Assembly (NCBI GenBank): GCA_008680965.1 | Contig: NAKE01000001.1 | Coordinates: 682,001 to 746,000 of the forward strand | Length of the DNA stretch: 64,000 nucleotides | Direction of reading: 5' to 3' | Origin: Collinsella aerofaciens | GTDB taxonomy: Bacteria > Actinomycetota > Coriobacteriia > Coriobacteriales > Coriobacteriaceae | Part shown: positions 62,921 to 64,000 of the stretch, piece after piece | Numbering within the stretch: position 1 is the first letter of the stretch | How the letters are laid out: every line of letters starts with the position of its first letter | The notes under the pieces: generated by a model | What the model was told of the DNA's origin: nothing | The model's database searches: none | Seen by the model: the letters and a program-made list of their open reading frames with translations, nothing else | Program-made: the position numbers and the translations under genes

Positions 62921-63841
62921 TTAGGCCTGTTTGCGGCACTTCCATTGTTTGCGACACCAGCGCATGAGCGCCTTTACGATGGGAATCGTGATGAGGATGA
63001 TCCATGCAGGATGGGGCTGTCCCAAACAGAGCCACATGTAGAGGAACCAAGCGATGGCGGCTGCTGGATAGACGCATTCAGTGAGCTTTGACAAATGGCG
63101 TCGATCGATAAAGTCACCAATCGCGTAGTAGACGGGAACCAAAAAGACGAGGAAAAGCCCCATGCCCCATGTGCCGTAGACAATGCCGAGCACCAGATAG
63201 GCGAGAGTGACAAGTGCGGGGAAGGGGAATTTGTTCCATGCACGTCCGACCTTGGTGTGGAAATGCTTGCCATGATGGTCGAGCTTGTCGTGTGCTTCCT
63301 TCCAGCTGGAAAACGTCTCGCCGTCGATGGTGACGGTGCCGTCGTCATTGGTACGCACGCTATGTCCATCGTCCTCAAGCGTATCGATATGCACGCCGCC
63401 CGGCCCCACATGCACCTCTTCGCCCTTGCGCTCGTTGGTCACATGGATGCCGCTCCAACCAACATGGACTTCCTCGCCTTTATTGGGATCAATGACGTGG
63501 ATACCGCGCGCGAGGGAAATATCGACAAGTGGTTTGTCACCGCAATCGGCGTGCTCGGCAGAATCCTCAGCCTCGTCAGCCACATCCGCCGTCTCGGTGT
63601 CGGCACTACCGTCCTCCGGGCCGTCGGCATCGTTGGCCGCCTCCCCATATAGCAGCTTGTCCAACGACACGCCATACAGCGCGGCGAGCGCAATGAGGTT
63701 ATCGGTATCGGGTGAGGACTCGCTGCGCTCCCATTTACTAACAGCCTGGCGGCTTACGCCCAGCTGGGCAGCAAGCGCCTCCTGAGAAAGCCCGGCAGCT
63801 TTACGGCGATCGACGAGGCGCTGTGCCATCGCAAGATCCAT
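62921..63841 (-). CDS. XRE-type HTH membrane protein
   Basis: This 306-aa protein starts at ATG 63841 behind AAAGGAACC. Residues 1-60 are an XRE helix-turn-helix (GLSQEALAAQLGVSRQAVSKWER). An acidic stretch (80-110) follows, then a tandem repeat of about 19 residues built on GIHV...KGEEVHVG (120-165). A basic linker leads to about four membrane segments (from 210 on) and a basic tail. DNA-binding domain plus membrane anchor suggests a one-component membrane regulator; the target is unknown. Frame-in ATG at 63913 lacks a ribosome site. Confidence 0.8.
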   Translation of the reverse strand: MDLAMAQRLVDRRKAAGLSQEALAAQLGVSRQAVSKWERSESSPDTDNLIALAALYGVSLDKLLYGEAANDADGPEDGSADTETADVADEAEDSAEHADCGDKPLVDISLARGIHVIDPNKGEEVHVGWSGIHVTNERKGEEVHVGPGGVHIDTLEDDGHSVRTNDDGTVTIDGETFSSWKEAHDKLDHHGKHFHTKVGRAWNKFPFPALVTLAYLVLGIVYGTWGMGLFLVFLVPVYYAIGDFIDRRHLSKLTECVYPAAAIAWFLYMWLCLGQPHPAWIILITIPIVKALMRWCRKQWKCRKQA

Positions 63842-64000
63842 GGTGGTTCCTTTCGTTTGATGGTCGAATCGAATGAGCCGAGTATGCCGAGAACAACCGG
63901 TAGCGACCACCATTTCTAGTTAGAATCTGCTCAAACCCTACCGCAACTACCGGTAGCAACCCCTAACGACCAGCCATTTTAGGACAAATGTCAATGCAAG
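63842..64000. other. Upstream region of the XRE gene, end of window
   Basis: Contains TACCGCAACTACCGGTAGCAAC near 63938-63958 (palindromic core CTACCGGTAG). No gene is seen before the window ends. Confidence 0.4.

Overview
The window looks like chromosomal DNA from a gut Coriobacteriia bacterium, most likely Collinsella. This is an inference from high-GC third codon positions, AGGAGG-type ribosome sites, the gene content (agmatine deiminase pathway, pyruvate formate-lyase fermentation, PTS sucrose use, FprA flavoprotein) and the many palindromic intergenic repeats. No rRNA, tRNA, CRISPR array or phage region was seen.

Layout. 0-3.2 kb: start of galK, a divergent LacI-type regulator with three identical operators, and an FprA flavodiiron protein. 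3.2-6.2 kb: an IS3-family element sitting in the loop of a terminator hairpin, then an AAA ATPase behind three 19-bp tandem repeats. 6.2-11.5 kb: DeoR regulator, class II aldolase, HAD phosphatase, AraC regulator and a MutT-Vsr fusion. 11.6-14.7 kb: BceAB-like ABC transporter. 15.1-19.2 kb: a less GC-rich three-gene cassette (membrane protein with two LuxR domains, permease-ATPase fusion, secreted cysteine protein). 19.6-25.1 kb: agmatine pathway (membrane LuxR regulator, putrescine carbamoyltransferase, antiporter, agmatine deiminase). 25.4-31.7 kb: DAHP synthase, a two-gene ABC exporter and its MarR regulator. 32.2-42.7 kb: pyruvate formate-lyase encoded as two separate genes (683-aa body plus 83-aa glycyl-radical subunit), a sucrose/fructoside cluster (LacI, two GH32, PTS EIIBC), DegV, and the PFL activase. 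43-49 kb: beta-lactamase-like serine hydrolase, MTA/SAH nucleosidase, EngB, a probable DUF3990 toxin-antitoxin pair, a second IS3-family element, and a secreted protein with a 34-aa membrane peptide. 49.5-54.9 kb: thrB, thrC, lysC, asd. 55.6-64 kb: ogt, two-component system plus FtsX-type ABC transporter, a small conserved protein and an XRE membrane protein.

The genes form recognisable working units: aspartate to threonine synthesis (lysC, asd, thrB, thrC; homoserine dehydrogenase is not here), agmatine to putrescine conversion (carbamate kinase is not here), and anaerobic pyruvate cleavage to formate and acetyl-CoA (pflB, a separate glycyl-radical subunit, pflA).

The most interesting signals are (1) the split pyruvate formate-lyase; (2) four intergenic structured elements with perfectly paired but unrelated outer stems and a conserved internal loop, all sense-oriented just downstream of a gene (fba, the PFL small subunit, thrB, asd), suggesting an RNA motif; (3) a 137-bp element with four alternating sites at identical spacing, present twice; and (4) a hairpin cassette that abuts TAA stop codons.
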